DNA of 64,000 bases from Segatella albensis DSM 11370 = JCM 12258 (GCF_000426565.1 NZ_AUFP01000001.1:186001-250000); one strand, 5' to 3'; positions 1 through 9,562 are shown, counted from the first letter of the stretch. Numbers and translations are program-made. The notes: generated from the sequence alone by a model not told the origin.

Positions 1-572
1 ATATTTGGCTGAACAACACCAAACTGGTCGATACGGGTACGAACGACATTGAATGAATTGTCGATGGCTGCATTAACCTGCTCGCGAAGTACCTTCTCAA
101 CTTCACTATCAGAACTCTGAGGAGAAACCTTGCCCTGCAACTGTTGTGTAGCAAAAATTTCTGCCAACTTGTGTCCAGGAGCATTCTTATGATATGCATT
201 GATGAACAATGAGATGAAATCACTCTGACTCTTCTCCTCTTCCTGACGAGCTTCCTTCATTGACTTTACAAAAGCTACATCAGTCTTGTGGTCAGCAAGC
301 ATCTCAACAACATCAGGTACTGAGATCTCAAGAACAACATTCATACCGCCCTTCAAGTCTAGACCTAGACCAATCTGGGTTTCCAAGCACTTCTTGTAAG
401 AATAGACACCCAAATATTTCACAGAGTCCTTATAATCCTGCTGTGCCACTGGGTCGCTAATCTTGGCTGCCTGACTATCGTAATAACTGGTTGCTCCAGC
501 AAAAGATAGGTAGAAAACGCTGACAAGTGTCAACGCTACGGCAACAAAAATTACTAATCCTTTGTTTTGCAT
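1..572 (-). CDS. secDF: Protein translocase subunit SecDF (5' part only)
   Basis: The reading frame starts at the ATG at 572-570 and runs off the left edge, giving about 190 residues. There is one N-terminal membrane segment (residues 5-25), followed by the SecD signature GLDLKGGMNVVLEI (about 69-82) and the later VRTRIDQFGV stretch of the first periplasmic domain. SecD and SecF use the proton motive force to finish Sec-dependent export on the periplasmic side. In Bacteroidota the two are usually one fused protein, hence the name, but the SecF half lies outside the window and was not seen. The gene is separated from its neighbour by about 106 bp, so it is probably its own unit. Confidence 0.93.
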   Translation of the reverse strand, partial: MQNKGLVIFVAVALTLVSVFYLSFAGATSYYDSQAAKISDPVAQQDYKDSVKYLGVYSYKKCLETQIGLGLDLKGGMNVVLEISVPDVVEMLADHKTDVAFVKSMKEARQEEEKSQSDFISLFINAYHKNAPGHKLAEIFATQQLQGKVSPQSSDSEVEKVLREQVNAAIDNSFNVVRTRIDQFGVVQPN

Positions 573-630
573 TTTTATTTTGATATGTTTTTAATTATTG
601 ATTTTCTTGGTTTACACTATTATAGACATG

Positions 631-638
631 CAAAAATA
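631..638 (-). promoter_or_regulatory. Probable -7 box of secDF
   Basis: On the minus strand TATTTTTG matches TAnnTTTG, about 58 nt upstream of the secDF ATG. No TTG is found at the usual 20-bp distance, so the call is tentative. Confidence 0.4.
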
Positions 639-678
639 CACATTTTCTGCCATTTATGAAAATTTATTGCCACATATT

Positions 679-1770
679 TTATCCTTTTACTTGCTTTTTT
701 AACCAACATGTTATGGGATAATGATCAGAAGCCTTTATCTTACTGTCTACAACGCATCGATATGGGATAAAATCATCTGAGCACATCATATTGTCTATCC
801 TCACAAAGAAGCCTCCGCGATGATAGCTTATTCCTAAACCATTTCCTGACTCTATATAGCAATCTTTCAGTTTCTTAGCGATCACCCTATGGGCATAGGA
901 GATAGGACCATCATTGAAATCTCCACATACGATTATCGGATATCTCAGATGTTGTCCTATATAGTCGGCAACGGCATCTGCTTCCGGTGCGCGTTTCCGA
1001 GTGGATTCGGCGAGTTTCTTCACTAGCATCTTTGAGGCTTCTTCGGCAGTATCCTTATGTAGTTTCCCCTTTAACAGATTCTTGAAATCTTTCCGCTGTT
1101 CTTTTGTCAAACCTGTTGTCTCCAAATGATTGTTTACTACGACTACGGTATCTTTGCCTACGAGCAATTTCCATGCTCCACTCAGATTGCCTCTCGACTC
1201 AAACTCGATCCTGTCTTTGCCTACTATCGGATAACGGGAATAGATGGCTATAGCTTCTCCTCCATCTCCTACGGACATGGTATCGCTATATTGATAAATG
1301 GGATTAAGTTTCTGATCGATATCATCTTGAGAAACTACTGTTGTTGAAAATTCCTGTAAGCATACAATATCTGCCCGTTCATTACACAGATAGTTCAGGA
1401 TCTCCATTCCTGCGTTTTTTGAATGGTCGTATTCACCAAACGACAGGATGTTATAAGACAACACTTTAATGGAGTTCCGAGGCACGTCATGTGAGACATT
1501 GATGGGGATATATTTCCGTACAGGACTATAACAGATGATGAAACCGATAAACGGTATCAAAGAGAAACGAGGCTTAAAGATTAACCAGAATATCAGGAAA
1601 CCCAAATTTATTAACAGAAAAACAGGGAACGCCAGTCCCACATTGCTAAGCATTGGAAATTCCGTAGGATTAAGATAATCCGAGTATCCTACCAAGAACA
1701 TGAGGATAATAGACGAGATATTAGCCCCAGCCAGTATTTGCAAAGTATATTTTTTGAAGTCTCTCAGCAT
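679..1770 (-). CDS. Membrane-anchored endonuclease/exonuclease/phosphatase family protein
   Basis: 363 residues. Three hydrophobic segments lie in the first 90 residues, followed by an EEP-fold domain: VLSYNI (N107), LQEF (E140), an NNH near 213-215, GDFND (283-287) and a terminal SDHYP (about 348-352). These are the metal and phosphate-binding residues of the DNase I-like superfamily, so the protein should be an active phosphodiesterase or phosphatase held at the inner membrane. The substrate is unknown; nucleic acids, phospholipids and sphingolipids are all used in this superfamily. It starts 12 bp after the rhomboid gene and is surely co-transcribed with it. Confidence 0.85.
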   Translation of the reverse strand: MLRDFKKYTLQILAGANISSIILMFLVGYSDYLNPTEFPMLSNVGLAFPVFLLINLGFLIFWLIFKPRFSLIPFIGFIICYSPVRKYIPINVSHDVPRNSIKVLSYNILSFGEYDHSKNAGMEILNYLCNERADIVCLQEFSTTVVSQDDIDQKLNPIYQYSDTMSVGDGGEAIAIYSRYPIVGKDRIEFESRGNLSGAWKLLVGKDTVVVVNNHLETTGLTKEQRKDFKNLLKGKLHKDTAEEASKMLVKKLAESTRKRAPEADAVADYIGQHLRYPIIVCGDFNDGPISYAHRVIAKKLKDCYIESGNGLGISYHRGGFFVRIDNMMCSDDFIPYRCVVDSKIKASDHYPITCWLKKQVKG

Positions 1771-1782
1771 AACAATGAAAAA

Positions 1783-2679
1783 TTATTTATGCTGATCGAA
1801 AAGTTTCTGCTTTTCTTCATTCGTAAGGGCGTCATAACCGCTCTTCCTGATTTTATCAAGTATTCTGTCTATCTCTTCTTGATTGGCTTTTCTTCTGGCA
1901 TCCCGCTTTCTATCGGTCTGTCTATCATCATGATAATAAGAATTTGATTGGCAATTTGTCTTTTCCCGCTCAGTCTCTTCAAACATTCTCTTTATCTTAT
2001 TTATGATCTCGTCTCCCTTCCGATTCTTATTATTGCCATTCTGTAGACTCTTACTCCAATATTTTATCATGATGAAGCCAAAGACCATACCACCAAGATG
2101 GGCAACATGAGCCACACCATCACCGGTAGTTGTAATTGCTAGATAGAGTTCTATCACCACATATCCCATCACAAGCCATTTTGCCTTGATCGGGAATGGG
2201 AATGGAATGATAAACATTCGTTCGTTAGGGAACAGCATTCCAAAAGCCAAAAGTATAGCATACACAGCTCCTGAGGCTCCTACCGTAGTCCATTGATTAA
2301 TCAAACTAGGATCTATAGGCATATAGGTTATATACTGCATATATTGTGCAAATTCCTGGAACAATCCAGCACCAACGCCACAGCAAATGTAATAAAAAAG
2401 GAATTTCTTAGCACCCCATATACGTTCTATAACGCACCCGAACATCCACAAAGCGAACATATTGAACACAATATGCGTAATATTTGCGTGCATAAACATA
2501 TACGTGAACAACTGATAATAGTGGAAATCTGGCGCTAAGAAGAAATGAAGGCCGAATATGTTATTTAAGTCCAAAGGGAGACCACTTGGACCAGAAACCA
2601 TTCTCAATATTTCCATTGCAAGGAATGCGATAATATTAATTATCAACAAATTCCTCGTCATAACCGTCAACTTCAACAT
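1783..2679 (-). CDS. Rhomboid family intramembrane serine protease
   Basis: 298 residues from the ATG at 2679. A longer frame reaches 2757, but that start lies upstream of the likely -7 box at 2729-2722, so it is rejected. The rhomboid signatures are present: HANITHIVFN (H64, H69, N73), the nucleophile loop GASG (S136) and the catalytic histidine in HVAHLGG (H194), with about six membrane segments. After residue 215 there is a charged soluble tail rich in Lys, Arg and Glu ending in a helical DUF6576-like segment, as often seen in Bacteroidota rhomboids. It should cleave transmembrane substrates in the inner membrane; the substrates are unknown. Operon with the downstream EEP phosphatase. Confidence 0.9.
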   Translation of the reverse strand: MLKLTVMTRNLLIINIIAFLAMEILRMVSGPSGLPLDLNNIFGLHFFLAPDFHYYQLFTYMFMHANITHIVFNMFALWMFGCVIERIWGAKKFLFYYICCGVGAGLFQEFAQYMQYITYMPIDPSLINQWTTVGASGAVYAILLAFGMLFPNERMFIIPFPFPIKAKWLVMGYVVIELYLAITTTGDGVAHVAHLGGMVFGFIMIKYWSKSLQNGNNKNRKGDEIINKIKRMFEETEREKTNCQSNSYYHDDRQTDRKRDARRKANQEEIDRILDKIRKSGYDALTNEEKQKLFDQHK

Positions 2680-2721
2680 AATGCGTAGAATTAATGTGTC
2701 TAGTAATATCAATAACAGCAG

Positions 2722-2729
2722 CAAAAGTA
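2722..2729 (-). promoter_or_regulatory. -7 box of the rhomboid-EEP operon
   Basis: Minus-strand TACTTTTG fits TAnnTTTG; a TTG lies 22 bp further upstream (CAA at 2752-2754). It is about 43 nt before the chosen rhomboid ATG. Confidence 0.55.
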
Positions 2730-2812
2730 CTAAAAAAACCTCTGATAACCACAACAAAAAGGGGTGTTAACAACTTTTTTTTTGTATTTTCCGTATTTTT
2801 CTTGTTTTTTTG

Positions 2813-2843
2813 TTGTAATTATCAAAAGTGTTTTCTATATTTG
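2813..2843 (+). promoter_or_regulatory. Promoter of the HU gene (-33 TTG, -7 TATATTTG)
   Basis: TTG at 2813-2815, a 20-bp spacer, then TATATTTG at 2836-2843. This is a full match to the Bacteroidota consensus, about 53 nt before the ATG. Confidence 0.8.
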
Positions 2844-2895
2844 TCATCAAATAACATAAAATTTTATCGAATTATTAATTTCTAAATTTAAAATT

Positions 2896-3171
2896 ATGAA
2901 CAAGACAGAATTAATCGAGAAGGTAGCTGCAAATACCGATTTAGCAAAGGTAGATGCAAAGAAAGCTGTTGAAGTAGCATTAGACGCATTCAAGGACGCT
3001 TTGATAAAAGGCGACAAGATACAGTTGATTGGTTTTGGTACTTTCTCTATCAATGAGCGTCCTGCACGTACAGGTATCAACCCAGCTACAAAGCAGAAGA
3101 TTAATATCCCTGCAAAGAAGGTTGTTAAATTCAAGGCAGGTGCTGAACTCGATGCTGCAGTAAATAAATAA
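2896..3171 (+). CDS. hup: HU family DNA-binding protein
   Basis: 91 residues, the usual HU length. It starts MNKTELIEKVA, has the GFGTFSINERPARTGINPATK beta-arm region (about 50-70) with the conserved Pro and Arg that intercalate DNA, and ends with the KVVKFKAGAELDAAVN helix. It is a small nucleoid protein that bends and compacts DNA as a dimer. It is a single-gene unit with its own consensus promoter and its own hairpin terminator directly after the stop codon. The rhomboid gene is transcribed divergently from the same intergenic region. Confidence 0.95.
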   Translation: MNKTELIEKVAANTDLAKVDAKKAVEVALDAFKDALIKGDKIQLIGFGTFSINERPARTGINPATKQKINIPAKKVVKFKAGAELDAAVNK

Positions 3172-3195
3172 TTGTCAACAATTATTCCAATATAG

Positions 3196-3222
3196 AAGGA
3201 TGGCCATAATGGTCATCCTTTT
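3196..3222 (+). terminator. Intrinsic terminator after hup
   Basis: AAGGATGGCC, loop ATAAT, GGTCATCCTT: a 10-bp stem with one G-T wobble, followed by TT and an A/T-rich run. It lies 25 bp after the stop codon. Confidence 0.75.
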
Positions 3223-3257
3223 ATGTTTTATATAGGTACTTGCTTGAGCTATAATGC

Positions 3258-3293
3258 AAAAATAGCCAAGTAGTAAAAACCACTCGGCTATTT
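3258..3293 (-). terminator. Terminator downstream of tRNA-Gln
   Basis: On the minus strand AAATAGCCGAGTGG pairs with CTACTTGGCTATTT (two wobbles) and is followed by TTTTTG. It lies just beyond the tRNA 3' end, facing the hup terminator. Confidence 0.7.
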
Positions 3294-3296
3294 CTG

Positions 3297-3367
3297 TTGT
3301 CCTAGGCGGACTCGAACCACCACTGACAGAACCAAAAACTGTAGTGCTACCATTACACCATGGGACA
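3297..3367 (-). tRNA. tRNA-Gln (anticodon TTG)
   Basis: 71 nt read on the minus strand. Acceptor TGTCCCA/TAGGACA with discriminator A and no encoded CCA; D arm GTGT-loop-GCAC; anticodon arm ACAGT-TTTTGGT-TCTGT, which puts TTG at positions 34-36; T arm GGTGG-TTCGAGT-CCGCC. Two non-Watson-Crick pairs stand out: C6-A67 in the acceptor stem and T31-T39 closing the anticodon loop. It has its own consensus promoter and terminator, and sits downstream of tyrS on the same strand. Confidence 0.92.
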
Positions 3368-3377
3368 ATCGTGTTTG

Positions 3378-3408
3378 CAAAGGTAGTGTTTTTTTATGCC
3401 ACTACCAA
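3378..3408 (-). promoter_or_regulatory. Promoter of tRNA-Gln
   Basis: Minus strand: TTG (3408-3406), 20-bp spacer, TACCTTTG (3385-3378), ending 10 nt before the tRNA 5' end. Full consensus match. Confidence 0.8.
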
Positions 3409-3449
3409 ATTTTTCTGCAACTTTTTTAATTTTATATAGCTTATAACGC

Positions 3450-4748
3450 TTACTTTACAGTAATGAGATAATAATTCTTCTTTCCACGCTGTACAAGAAG
3501 GTACTTACCATCTATCAAGTCGTCTGTTGTAACAGGGCGATCGAATGCTGTAAGTTTCTCTTTATTCAAACTTACACCATTTCCCTTTACCAACTTGCGC
3601 ATCTCGCTCTTACTTGGGAATATATCCCATCCTTCCTGACAGAACAGGTCTACGGCTGGAGTGCCCAATTGGTCCTTATCAACAGTGTAATGAGGAACAT
3701 CCTTGAATACATCATTAAGTGTAGCCTCATCAAGTTGAGCCAAACTGTCTTTAGTAGCCTTACCAAAGAGGATGTTACTTGCGGCAATAGCCATGTCAAG
3801 GTCTTCCTTTGAATGTACCATTGTGGTAACTTCTTCGGCCAAACGACGTTGTAAGATACGACGTCCTGGGTCCTGATGATGTTCTTCGATCAAGCCTTCG
3901 ATGGTTGGCTGATCCAAATCGGTAAAGATCTTGATATAACGTTCTGCATCAGAATCTGTTACATTCAACCAGAACTGATAGAATGCATACGGTGTTGTTC
4001 TGTTACGGTCAAGCCATACATTGCCACTCTCTGTCTTACCAAACTTCTTGCCATCAGCCTTGGTAATCAAAGGACATGTAAGGCAGAATGCTTCTGCATC
4101 ATTTCCTAAGGTACGGCGGATCAATTCGGTACCTGTTGTCATATTTCCCCACTGGTCGTTACCACCGAGCTGTAGTCTTACACCATAATGCTGATACTGA
4201 TACAAGAAATCGTATCCCTGAAGCAACTGATAGGTAAATTCTGTGAAAGAAAGTCCATCACGAGCCTCACCATTCAGACGTTTCTGTACAGAATCCTTAG
4301 CCATCATGTAATTTACTGTGATGTGCTTACCTACCTCACGAGCAAAATCAAGGAATGAGAAGTCTTTCATCCAATCATAGTTGTTCACAAGTTCGGCCTT
4401 ATTAGGCTCTGTGCCGTCAAAGTCGAGGAATTTTGCTACCTGTTTCTTAATAGCCTCTTGGTTATGATAAAGTGTCTCAGAATCAAGCAGATTGCGTTCT
4501 TGACTCTTACCAGAAGGGTCACCAATCATACCTGTAGCGCCACCGACAAGCAGATAAGGCTTGTGACCACAGCGCTGCAGATGACGCAGCATCATAATAC
4601 CACAAAGGTGACCAATATGTAATGAATCAGCCGTTGGGTCTGTACCTAAATAAGCTGAGACCATATGCTTCTGAAGATACTCTTCAGTTCCAGGCATGAT
4701 CTGAGCCAGCATACCACGCCATTTCAGTTCTTCAACAAAATTTTTCAT
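3450..4748 (-). CDS. tyrS: Tyrosyl-tRNA synthetase
   Basis: 432 residues. It is a class I synthetase with HIGH at 44-47, the GGNDQWGN tyrosine-pocket motif (195-202), the KMSKS-equivalent KFGKT (235-239) and an S4 RNA-binding domain at the C terminus ([11 protein letters not shown] onwards). It charges tRNA-Tyr in the cytoplasm. It is the last gene of the metK-DUF4271-hemD-rnpA-yidD-tyrS run, 52 bp after yidD, with no obvious promoter in that gap, so read-through from upstream is likely. Confidence 0.96.
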   Translation of the reverse strand: MKNFVEELKWRGMLAQIMPGTEEYLQKHMVSAYLGTDPTADSLHIGHLCGIMMLRHLQRCGHKPYLLVGGATGMIGDPSGKSQERNLLDSETLYHNQEAIKKQVAKFLDFDGTEPNKAELVNNYDWMKDFSFLDFAREVGKHITVNYMMAKDSVQKRLNGEARDGLSFTEFTYQLLQGYDFLYQYQHYGVRLQLGGNDQWGNMTTGTELIRRTLGNDAEAFCLTCPLITKADGKKFGKTESGNVWLDRNRTTPYAFYQFWLNVTDSDAERYIKIFTDLDQPTIEGLIEEHHQDPGRRILQRRLAEEVTTMVHSKEDLDMAIAASNILFGKATKDSLAQLDEATLNDVFKDVPHYTVDKDQLGTPAVDLFCQEGWDIFPSKSEMRKLVKGNGVSLNKEKLTAFDRPVTTDDLIDGKYLLVQRGKKNYYLITVK

Positions 4749-4800
4749 CGAATGAATTTAATATTTACTTTAATTTATTAGGGCGTCTCTACAGGAAAAC

Positions 4801-5052
4801 TTACGGAACAGGATCATATCCACTTCCACCCCACGGATTACATCTTAAAATTCGCCATATTGCTAACGCTAACCCCTTTATAGGTCCATGCTTCAGAATA
4901 GCTTGACGGGCATATTCGGAACATGTAGGAGTAAAGCGACATGATGGTGGCGTATATGGAGTAATAAACTTCTGATAAAACACAATAGGCTGTACCAACA
5001 ACCAAGCTATTGCATGAGAAACCTTATCTATAACAGCCTTGAATAGGTTCAT
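4801..5052 (-). CDS. yidD: Membrane protein insertion efficiency factor YidD
   Basis: 83 residues from the ATG at 5052, which overlaps the rnpA stop codon as ATGA; a longer frame to 5091 lies inside rnpA and is rejected. The family signature [13 protein letters not shown] (about residues 37-49) and the terminal GGSGYDPVP are intact. YidD is a small amphipathic inner-membrane-associated protein that helps YidC-dependent insertion. The rnpA-yidD pairing is conserved across bacteria; here yidC is not next to it. Confidence 0.93.
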   Translation of the reverse strand: MNLFKAVIDKVSHAIAWLLVQPIVFYQKFITPYTPPSCRFTPTCSEYARQAILKHGPIKGLALAIWRILRCNPWGGSGYDPVP

Positions 5053-5450
5053 ATTTTCTCTACAACTCGTTGCATCAGCAGTCCTACACATCTTTCTACA
5101 TCAGAGGTCTCATGTAATTGGTCATCCAACCAGATAAGGGCCATCACCAATTTCTTGGTCTCACGTCCGTCCATAACCTGACTGAGGATATGTTTGTTTC
5201 TCCGATATACCTCACGAACCTGGCGTTTTACGCGATTGCGTTTCACAGCGCGTTTGAAACAACGCTTAGGCACGCTCACAAGTAACATAACGGATGGCTC
5301 ACCTTCGTTTCGTTCCATCTGCTGAAAGACCAAGCGCAAAGGATAAACCGACATAGAAGAGCTTCCTCCATGTGAAAAGAGACGGTCAATGAGTAATTTA
5401 CTACATACACGCTCTTTCTTATTGAATGTCAAAGTCTCGTCTTCCGACAT
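5049..5450 (-). CDS. rnpA: Ribonuclease P protein component
   Basis: 133 residues. The RNR signature lies in [18 protein letters not shown] (RNR at 71-73), the RNA-contacting helix of the family, and the protein is strongly basic. It binds the catalytic RNase P RNA (not in this window) and helps remove tRNA 5' leaders. Its ATG directly follows the hemD stop codon and its end overlaps yidD by 4 nt, so translation is probably coupled. Confidence 0.95.
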   Translation of the reverse strand: MSEDETLTFNKKERVCSKLLIDRLFSHGGSSSMSVYPLRLVFQQMERNEGEPSVMLLVSVPKRCFKRAVKRNRVKRQVREVYRRNKHILSQVMDGRETKKLVMALIWLDDQLHETSDVERCVGLLMQRVVEKI

Positions 5451-6197
5451 TTACTTATTTTTCTTCAGATAATCTTTGAGAGCAGCTGTCATTGAAGGGA
5501 ACTGTTTGGTAGGAGCTTCAAAATCCAATCGTAAACCTTCCTCCTCAACAGTCTTTGCTGTAGCCGAACCAAATGCTGCAATTTTGATATCACCCTGTAC
5601 AAAATCAGGGAAATTCTTCTTCAAAGCCTTTACACCTGTAGGACTAAAGAATATCAACATATCATAGTCGAATTTCTTTTTCTCCTCTTCACTAAAATCA
5701 TTACTTACCGTGCGATACATCACACACTCTTTATGATTCAAGTCTTTAGATGTCAATAGATTAGGGATACTATCATTGTGTACACTACTCATAGGAACAA
5801 GATATTTCTCATTCTTATGTTTAGTCATCAACGGAATTAATCCATCTATTTTTCCTGTTGTACCAAAGAATATCTTGCGCTTACGATACTGCACATATTT
5901 CTGAATGTATAAGGCGATATTCTCAATAACGCAGAAGTATTTCATCTCTTCTGGTATTGTGACACGCATCTCTTTAGCTAACTTGAAATAGTTGTCTATT
6001 GCATGGCGAGAGGTAAATACCACAGCAGAGTAATCTAACAGATTCACTTTCTGCTGACGGAATTCCTTAGAGTCTACGCCCTCGACCTTGAAGAATGGAC
6101 GAAATACACAGTCTACACCAAATTCTTTCTCAATATCGTAATATGGTGATTTTTCGCTAGTAGGCTGTGGTTGTGAAACCAAAATCTTCTTAATCAT
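5451..6197 (-). CDS. hemD: Uroporphyrinogen-III synthase family protein
   Basis: 248 residues, the usual HemD length. It has the loose two-domain fold of the family, with recognisable segments VVFTSRHAIDNYF (about 59-71), LIFFSPTGVKAL (about 184-195) and AAFGSATAKTVEEEGL (about 208-223). The known reaction is ring closure of hydroxymethylbilane in tetrapyrrole synthesis. The place between DUF4271 and rnpA is typical of Bacteroidota and is far from other hem genes, none of which are in the window, so its present role is unproven. The family is weakly conserved, which limits certainty. Confidence 0.8.
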   Translation of the reverse strand: MIKKILVSQPQPTSEKSPYYDIEKEFGVDCVFRPFFKVEGVDSKEFRQQKVNLLDYSAVVFTSRHAIDNYFKLAKEMRVTIPEEMKYFCVIENIALYIQKYVQYRKRKIFFGTTGKIDGLIPLMTKHKNEKYLVPMSSVHNDSIPNLLTSKDLNHKECVMYRTVSNDFSEEEKKKFDYDMLIFFSPTGVKALKKNFPDFVQGDIKIAAFGSATAKTVEEEGLRLDFEAPTKQFPSMTAALKDYLKKNK

Positions 6198-6209
6198 CTC
6201 TATTCTGTC

Positions 6210-7232
6210 CTAAAAATTTATTTTCAAATAATTATCAATCATAAGAAGCACTCCTCGCAATGCGAATAGGGGAACTACTTCAAGGGCACAAAAGTACAAA
6301 AAAAATTGCACAAAAGCGCCTATTTTATAGAAAAATATAATATACAGTTTATAGAACGTAAGTAATTTAAACAAAATGATAACTATCATTGTATAAATTA
6401 CCGCACTCTCCATCGACAACCCGAAGAAGGAAAGCAGTAGAATCATAGGAAACTGAGCTGCACCTTCTGCTGCCGTCAGAAAGGAGAAAGAGCGAAACCA
6501 TTGTTCATTTTTTTTCTTATCGAAGAACACCCAGTTTACAAACCAGTAGGCTATTCCCTTCAAGGAAAAATATAGCAGGAACGCCAATGAATATATTCCT
6601 ATTACGCCATAGTTTGCTATAATGAATGTCTCACTGAGGAATGTTCGGGTAAAGAAGAAATAAGTAATGGCCAGAAGCAAACAGGTCTGGAGTAAGAAGA
6701 AAAATTGGAACTGCATCTCTACAGAGGTTTCTCTTATTCCTGTATCTGTATTTCTTGGAGCATAGAAGAACTTCTTGATCTGACGAAGAATAAACTCTTT
6801 CGTTTGGGCAATAGAAATTGCACCCAACACAAAGCAACCCAGCAATATACTCGTTATCAGGTTATCACCGGCAATAGTGTAAGGTATAGGGTCGCCGGCC
6901 ACACCTAAACGTCCCCCCGGTAACTCGGGATGGAAAAGAGAATCTTTCGAGAAAAAAGATTCTTTGTAGTAGGTAGGTAAACTGACATCGCGCAAACTAT
7001 GTCCTATTGGCTGTCCAGGCAGATGCAGGGTATCTGGGCAAGAGCTCCAATGCACAGGTTGTGGAGAAAAGTGAGCCTGTATCATGGAATCCTGCTCTTC
7101 AGGCGTAGCATTTTTAGGCAACCAGCTCAGCACCTCGCAAGGTGTGAGCTGATGACTATGATGCTGTACCGATGCCACATTTTGCTCTGCATCGGACAAG
7201 AAGGAAGTACTGTCTGCCTGTAATACTGACAT
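6210..7232 (-). CDS. DUF4271 family membrane protein
   Basis: 340 residues. The first 130 are soluble and Pro/His/Ser-rich; the rest holds about six to seven hydrophobic segments, starting near residue 135 (LITSILLGCFVLGAISIA). The family has no known activity. It lies between metK (5 bp) and hemD (12 bp), so it belongs to the metK operon. This conserved position next to hemD suggests but does not prove a link with membrane or cofactor metabolism. Confidence 0.82.
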   Translation of the reverse strand: MSVLQADSTSFLSDAEQNVASVQHHSHQLTPCEVLSWLPKNATPEEQDSMIQAHFSPQPVHWSSCPDTLHLPGQPIGHSLRDVSLPTYYKESFFSKDSLFHPELPGGRLGVAGDPIPYTIAGDNLITSILLGCFVLGAISIAQTKEFILRQIKKFFYAPRNTDTGIRETSVEMQFQFFFLLQTCLLLAITYFFFTRTFLSETFIIANYGVIGIYSLAFLLYFSLKGIAYWFVNWVFFDKKKNEQWFRSFSFLTAAEGAAQFPMILLLSFFGLSMESAVIYTMIVIILFKLLTFYKLYIIFFYKIGAFVQFFLYFCALEVVPLFALRGVLLMIDNYLKINF

Positions 7233-7237
7233 TACCT

Positions 7238-8494
7238 TTATAGATTAAATGCCTTTTTAATTGTTTCTATCTGATCGAGTTTCTCCCATGTGAAGAGTTC
7301 TACATCCATGGTCTTTGTCTCATGATAGCGACTTGTGAAAGTCTTCTTTACGATTTCATTCTTTCTACCCATATGTCCATAGGCTGCTGTCTCCAAATAC
7401 ATCGGCTGTCTCAGTTTCAACTTGCGCTCGATAGCTTTTGGACGGAGATCGAACATCTCACCAATTTTCTTAGCAATATCACCATCCGACATCTTCACAT
7501 TGCTACGGCCATAAGTATTCACATAGATACTAACAGGTTCTGCCACACCAATAGCATAAGCCAATTGTACCAGCATTTCATCGGCTACACCAGCTGCTAC
7601 CATATTCTTGGCAATATATCGCGCAGCATAGGCAGCACTACGGTCTACCTTAGAAGGGTCCTTACCGGAGAATGCGCCACCACCATGAGCACCTTTACCA
7701 CCATAGGTATCTACGATAATCTTACGACCTGTAAGTCCTGTATCTCCATGAGGACCACCGATAACGAATTTACCTGTAGGGTTTACGAAATATTTGATGT
7801 CATCATTGAACAATGACAGAACTTTATCATCGCAAAGAGCTTTTACTCTAGGCATCAAGATATTGATAACGTCATCTTTGATCTTTGCCAACATGCGATC
7901 ATCATCACTATCAAATTCGTCATGCTGTGTACTTACGACGATCGTATCAATGCGCTGAGGAATGTTATCGTCGCTATATTCTACCGTCACTTGACTCTTA
8001 GAATCGGGACGAAGATAAGTCATCACTTTACCTTCCTTGCGAATATCTGCAAGAACTCGCATAATCAAATGCGCCAAATCAAGAGACACAGGCATCAGGT
8101 TTTCCGTTTCGTTACAAGCATAACCAAACATCATACCTTGGTCACCAGCACCCTGATTATCTTCATCCTCACGACTCACGCCACGATTGATATCGTCGCT
8201 TTGCTCATGAATGGCAGAAAGGATACCACAAGAATCACCATCAAATTGATATTCCGACTTGGTATAACCAATCTTCTTGATTGTGTTTCGGGCTATAGTA
8301 GGTAAATCAACATAAGCTTCAGAACGAACTTCACCCATAATGACCACCTGACCGGTTGTTACAAATGATTCAATAGCACAGTGTGCCTGATTATCATATG
8401 CCAGGAATTGATCTAACAAAGCGTCTGAAATCTGATCTGACACCTTATCTGGATGTCCTTCTGACACTGATTCTGATGAAAATAAATACGACAT
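7238..8494 (-). CDS. metK: S-adenosylmethionine synthetase
   Basis: 418 residues. It starts [21 protein letters not shown], the ATP-binding N terminus with the catalytic His, and has [12 protein letters not shown] (about 115-126) and [19 protein letters not shown] (about 271-289). It makes S-adenosylmethionine from methionine and ATP, feeding methylases such as the O-methyltransferase at 10 kb and the radical SAM enzymes MiaB and NrdG in this window. First gene of the operon running to tyrS, with its own consensus promoter. Confidence 0.97.
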   Translation of the reverse strand: MSYLFSSESVSEGHPDKVSDQISDALLDQFLAYDNQAHCAIESFVTTGQVVIMGEVRSEAYVDLPTIARNTIKKIGYTKSEYQFDGDSCGILSAIHEQSDDINRGVSREDEDNQGAGDQGMMFGYACNETENLMPVSLDLAHLIMRVLADIRKEGKVMTYLRPDSKSQVTVEYSDDNIPQRIDTIVVSTQHDEFDSDDDRMLAKIKDDVINILMPRVKALCDDKVLSLFNDDIKYFVNPTGKFVIGGPHGDTGLTGRKIIVDTYGGKGAHGGGAFSGKDPSKVDRSAAYAARYIAKNMVAAGVADEMLVQLAYAIGVAEPVSIYVNTYGRSNVKMSDGDIAKKIGEMFDLRPKAIERKLKLRQPMYLETAAYGHMGRKNEIVKKTFTSRYHETKTMDVELFTWEKLDQIETIKKAFNL

Positions 8495-8532
8495 ATCGTT
8501 ATTCTCTAATTATTAATTCTTATATGAACGTG

Positions 8533-8563
8533 CAAAGTTACAAATTTTTAATTTACCCACCAA
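8533..8563 (-). promoter_or_regulatory. Promoter of the metK operon
   Basis: Minus strand: TTG (8563-8561), exactly 20 bp, TAACTTTG (8540-8533), about 39 nt before the metK ATG. Confidence 0.8.
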
Positions 8564-8597
8564 CTATTTTAGGCATTAACCCTAAAAATTACATATT

Positions 8598-9542
8598 TTA
8601 TTCATTGATACCCTTCGGGTGATGCTTTTTATAGTTGATATTTCGTGGATGATGCTCTAATATTTCTCGTCGCAAGTCACTTATTTCCAAGTGGGTATAG
8701 ATTTCTGTAGTGCCAATACTCTCATGACCTAACATGGCTTGTATAGATCTCAGATCAGCCCCTCCTTTCAACAATGCTGTGGCAAAGGAATGGCGCAGGG
8801 TATGAGGTGAGATCGTTTTCTTTATTCCTGCCAATTTGGCCTGTTGCTTGATCATGATAAGTACCATGACTCTCGTGAGATGATGACCGCGACGGTTTAA
8901 GAAAACATAACTTTCCTCACCGGGTTTGATTTTTAGTTTATTTCTATCATAAGCCCATAGTTCCAGTTCGCGAATCGCTTTGTCTGATATCGGGACAAGT
9001 CGTTCTTTTTTACCCTTACCAATTACGCGAAGAAACTTTTCTTCTATAAATAAGTTGCTATATTGTAAGTTTACTAATTCTGACACTCGAAGACCACAGG
9101 AAAAGAGGACCTCTATGATCGCCTTATTGCGCTGTCCCTCTGGCTTACTCAGATCTATGGATGCTTCCAGCGCATCCACCTCCTCGGTAGACAGATATTC
9201 TGGCAGATGTTCACCAATATGAGGCGAAGCTAGCAATTCTGTAGGATCATCTTTCAGATATCCATCCTTTACCAAGAAACCATAGAAAGACCTTATTCCA
9301 CTAAGTATTCTCGCTTGCGATCTGGCTCCAACAGCCTTGTCATGTAACCAAGCGACAAAGGTGTCCATATCCTCCAACTTTACCTCCAGCAGCGACATCT
9401 TCTGTTCCTCAAGGAAGTCCATAAGATATTTCAGGTCATGTTGATAAGCAGCCAGAGTATTCGGAGAATAATTTCGCTCTAGTTTCAGGTATCTGACATA
9501 GCTTTTTACAATATTCGTAATATATTTTTTGTCTTTCTCCAT
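8598..9542 (-). CDS. xerD: Tyrosine recombinase XerD
   Basis: 314 residues from the ATG at 9542 (an upstream ATG at 9575 lies in the promoter). The N-terminal SAM-like core-binding domain covers about 8-95. The catalytic set is complete: R152 in GLRVSEL, K176, H247-R250 in HTLRHSF, H273 in LGHES and the nucleophile Y282. The family resolves chromosome dimers at dif with a partner Xer protein. The length, the lack of neighbouring phage or transposon genes and the aroQ neighbour mark it as housekeeping and not a mobile integrase. XerC versus XerD cannot be settled from motifs alone. Confidence 0.88.
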   Translation of the reverse strand: MEKDKKYITNIVKSYVRYLKLERNYSPNTLAAYQHDLKYLMDFLEEQKMSLLEVKLEDMDTFVAWLHDKAVGARSQARILSGIRSFYGFLVKDGYLKDDPTELLASPHIGEHLPEYLSTEEVDALEASIDLSKPEGQRNKAIIEVLFSCGLRVSELVNLQYSNLFIEEKFLRVIGKGKKERLVPISDKAIRELELWAYDRNKLKIKPGEESYVFLNRRGHHLTRVMVLIMIKQQAKLAGIKKTISPHTLRHSFATALLKGGADLRSIQAMLGHESIGTTEIYTHLEISDLRREILEHHPRNINYKKHHPKGINE

Positions 9543-9559
9543 TTTTTGCTTTATCTTTG
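9529..9559 (+). promoter_or_regulatory. Promoter of aroQ
   Basis: TTG at 9529-9531, 20-bp spacer, TATCTTTG at 9552-9559. The -33 lies inside the 5' end of xerD. The ATG is 27 nt downstream. Confidence 0.8.
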
Positions 9560-9562
9560 CAG

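Noticed and set aside
8598..9542. Mobile-element integrase
   Set aside because: Housekeeping Xer length, aroQ neighbour, and no attachment-site duplication, tRNA target or phage genes around it.
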